Origin: a bacterium
GTDB lineage: Bacteria > Cyanobacteriota > Vampirovibrionia > Gastranaerophilales > UBA9971
Assembly (NCBI GenBank): GCA_037147175.1
Contig: JBAWVS010000050.1
Span: 1-20,092, forward strand
Length of the DNA: 20,092 nucleotides
Direction of reading: 5' to 3'
Shown here piece by piece: positions 19,990 through 20,092 of this stretch. The first letter of the stretch is position 1; each line of letters begins with the position of its first letter. The notes beneath the pieces are model-generated. The model worked only from the letters and a program-made list of their open reading frames with translations, had not been told where the DNA came from and ran no database searches. Both the position numbers and the translations under genes were made by a program.

Positions 19990-20092
19990 TATTTATACTC
20001 CGTAATTTATCAAAATATTTCTACACTAATTATACAATTCAAGATGTTTTGTTTTGTAACAGTTTGTAAATAATAATATTAATTTCTATCAA

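Overview
The window is AT-rich bacterial chromosome of ordinary gene density. It carries no prophage, insertion sequence or CRISPR array that I can recognise. Several things suggest a fermentative, probably anaerobic bacterium: a fused ADP-forming acetate-CoA ligase, a class II (adenosylcobalamin-dependent) ribonucleotide reductase, and a TatD-type radical SAM protein. This set, together with several proteins carrying an N-terminal Phe-x-Gly type tag, is what I would expect from the non-photosynthetic cyanobacterial relatives (Melainabacteria/Vampirovibrionia, Gastranaerophilales-like). That placement is an inference and not a proof.

Layout. 1-278: hairpin, palindromic interspersed repeat copy 1, and a small palindrome. 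279-1945: an MgtC/SapB-type membrane protein converging with a TPR protein. 2029-2643: a 71-residue protein with its own terminator, an AT tract and repeat copy 2. 2644-5310: valS. 5406-5580: tRNA-Leu(GAG) with promoter and terminator. 5653-6038: a structured leader followed by an 86-residue protein of unknown function. 6043-8930: ADP-forming acetate-CoA ligase and a radical SAM protein. 9000-9722: a putative zinc metallopeptidase. 9809-11660: degenerate repeat copy 3 and grpE-dnaJ. 11864-12661: an exported protein. 12892-15338: nrdJ and its terminator. 15345-16414: two small membrane-protein genes, the first interrupted by an in-frame stop, then nth. 16447-17262: a 35-residue ORF ending in a terminator, then an HNH-like nuclease. 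17238-18548: a small zinc-ribbon protein, a helical protein and trpF. 18712-19989: a GNAT acetyltransferase and a metallo-beta-lactamase-fold hydrolase.

How the genes fit together. Most are housekeeping genes (translation, protein folding, dNTP synthesis, base-excision repair, tryptophan synthesis, acetate/ATP production) in one- or two-gene units. Convergent neighbours are packed tightly, and three pairs overlap at their stop codons.

The most unusual signal is a set of three otherwise unrelated proteins: an HETGH metallopeptidase-like protein, an HNH nuclease-like protein and a GNAT acetyltransferase. Each has a low-complexity polar N terminus followed by a short tag of the form hydrophobic-(S)-F-x-G. 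The last two share the phrase PIxDTVS, and the nuclease carries a second copy (AFSGR) near its C terminus. This looks like a lineage-specific sorting or processing signal on a group of enzymes, and it is the best candidate here for something undescribed.
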